Assembly (NCBI GenBank): GCA_028715025.1 | Contig: JAQTLG010000124.1 | Location: 1 to 5,722, forward strand | DNA from: Dehalococcoidia bacterium | Lineage (GTDB): Bacteria; Chloroflexota; Dehalococcoidia; GIF9; UBA5629 | Direction of reading: 5' to 3' | Length of the DNA: 5,722 bases | Part shown: in pieces, positions 5,584 to 5,722 of the stretch | Layout of the letters: every line of letters starts with the position of its first letter | Numbering within the stretch: position 1 is the first letter of the stretch | Translations under genes and position numbers: made by a program | The notes under the pieces: model-generated | The model's database searches: none | Told to the model about the DNA's origin: nothing | Seen by the model: the letters and a program-made list of their open reading frames with translations, nothing else

Positions 5584-5722
5584 ATGAAAGACTTAAACAA
5601 TAAAACGGCTTTCATTACGGGAGGTTCGCAGGGCATCGGGCTGGGTACCGCTAAATTACTGGCGCAGAAGGGGGCCAACGTCGCCATCTTCGCCCGCAGG
5701 AAACAGGTGCTGGACGATGCAC
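5584..5722 (+). CDS. Short-chain dehydrogenase/reductase (SDR), N-terminal part (3' end outside window)
   Basis: The first 46 codons of an SDR gene, running off the right edge. The N terminus is the classical Rossmann cofactor site: strand 1 (T-A-F-I), T13-G-G-S-Q-G-I-G20 (the TGxxxGxG motif), a helix ending in K-G-A-N, strand 2 (V-A-I-F), then A38-R-R. Arginines right after strand 2 usually favour NADPH over NADH. The catalytic Ser-Tyr-Lys lies outside the window, so activity and substrate are unknown. The short stretch resembles both general ketoacyl-type reductases and 3-ketodihydrosphingosine-reductase-like SDRs. A modest ribosome site, AAGTGAG (5569-5575), stands eight bases before the ATG. 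The gene follows the small membrane protein by 45 bases with no terminator between, so the two are probably co-transcribed. Confidence 0.88.
   Translation, partial: MKDLNNKTAFITGGSQGIGLGTAKLLAQKGANVAIFARRKQVLDDA

Overview
The window is a compact run of seven genes, all on the + strand, from a mid-GC prokaryote (bases look slightly over half G+C). Shine-Dalgarno sequences are clear and Arg AGG and Ile ATA codons are frequent. An iron-sulfur flavoprotein with a compact four-cysteine motif hints at an anaerobe. Bacteria are the likely source, but no marker gene fixes the taxon, and I would not go beyond 'probably an anaerobic bacterium'. There are no RNA genes, insertion sequences, CRISPR arrays or long repeats. 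No stretch over 100 bases lacks a gene.

Layout: (1) the 3' end of a DAO-family FAD-dependent oxidoreductase, cut by the left edge (1-295); (2) a major facilitator superfamily (MFS) transporter of the spinster-like type, overlapping the oxidoreductase stop by four bases (292-1593); (3) an Isf-like flavodoxin-fold protein with a CX2CX2CX5C cluster motif (1607-2326); (4) a flavin amine oxidase / protoporphyrinogen-oxidase-like FAD protein (2405-3706); (5) a second MFS transporter, paralogous to the first and probably starting at a TTG codon (3769-5061); (6) a 125-residue protein with about four membrane helices and no recognised function (5161-5538); (7) the 5' end of a short-chain dehydrogenase/reductase cut by the right edge (5584-5722).

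The first three genes are tightly packed (4-base overlap, then a 13-base gap) and are very likely co-transcribed. Later gaps are 78, 62, 98-99 and 45 bases. No convincing intrinsic terminator separates any of them, so one long operon is possible but not proven. Redox enzymes (two FAD, one FMN/Fe-S, one NAD(P)) alternate with two related transporters. This looks like uptake or export of one or two related small organic molecules coupled to their oxidation, reduction or desaturation. The substrate cannot be read from the sequence. No clearly new biological system is evident. The most distinctive points are the two paralogous transporters flanking the flavoprotein pair, the orphan four-helix membrane protein, and the altered C-terminal flavin motif of the amine-oxidase-like protein.
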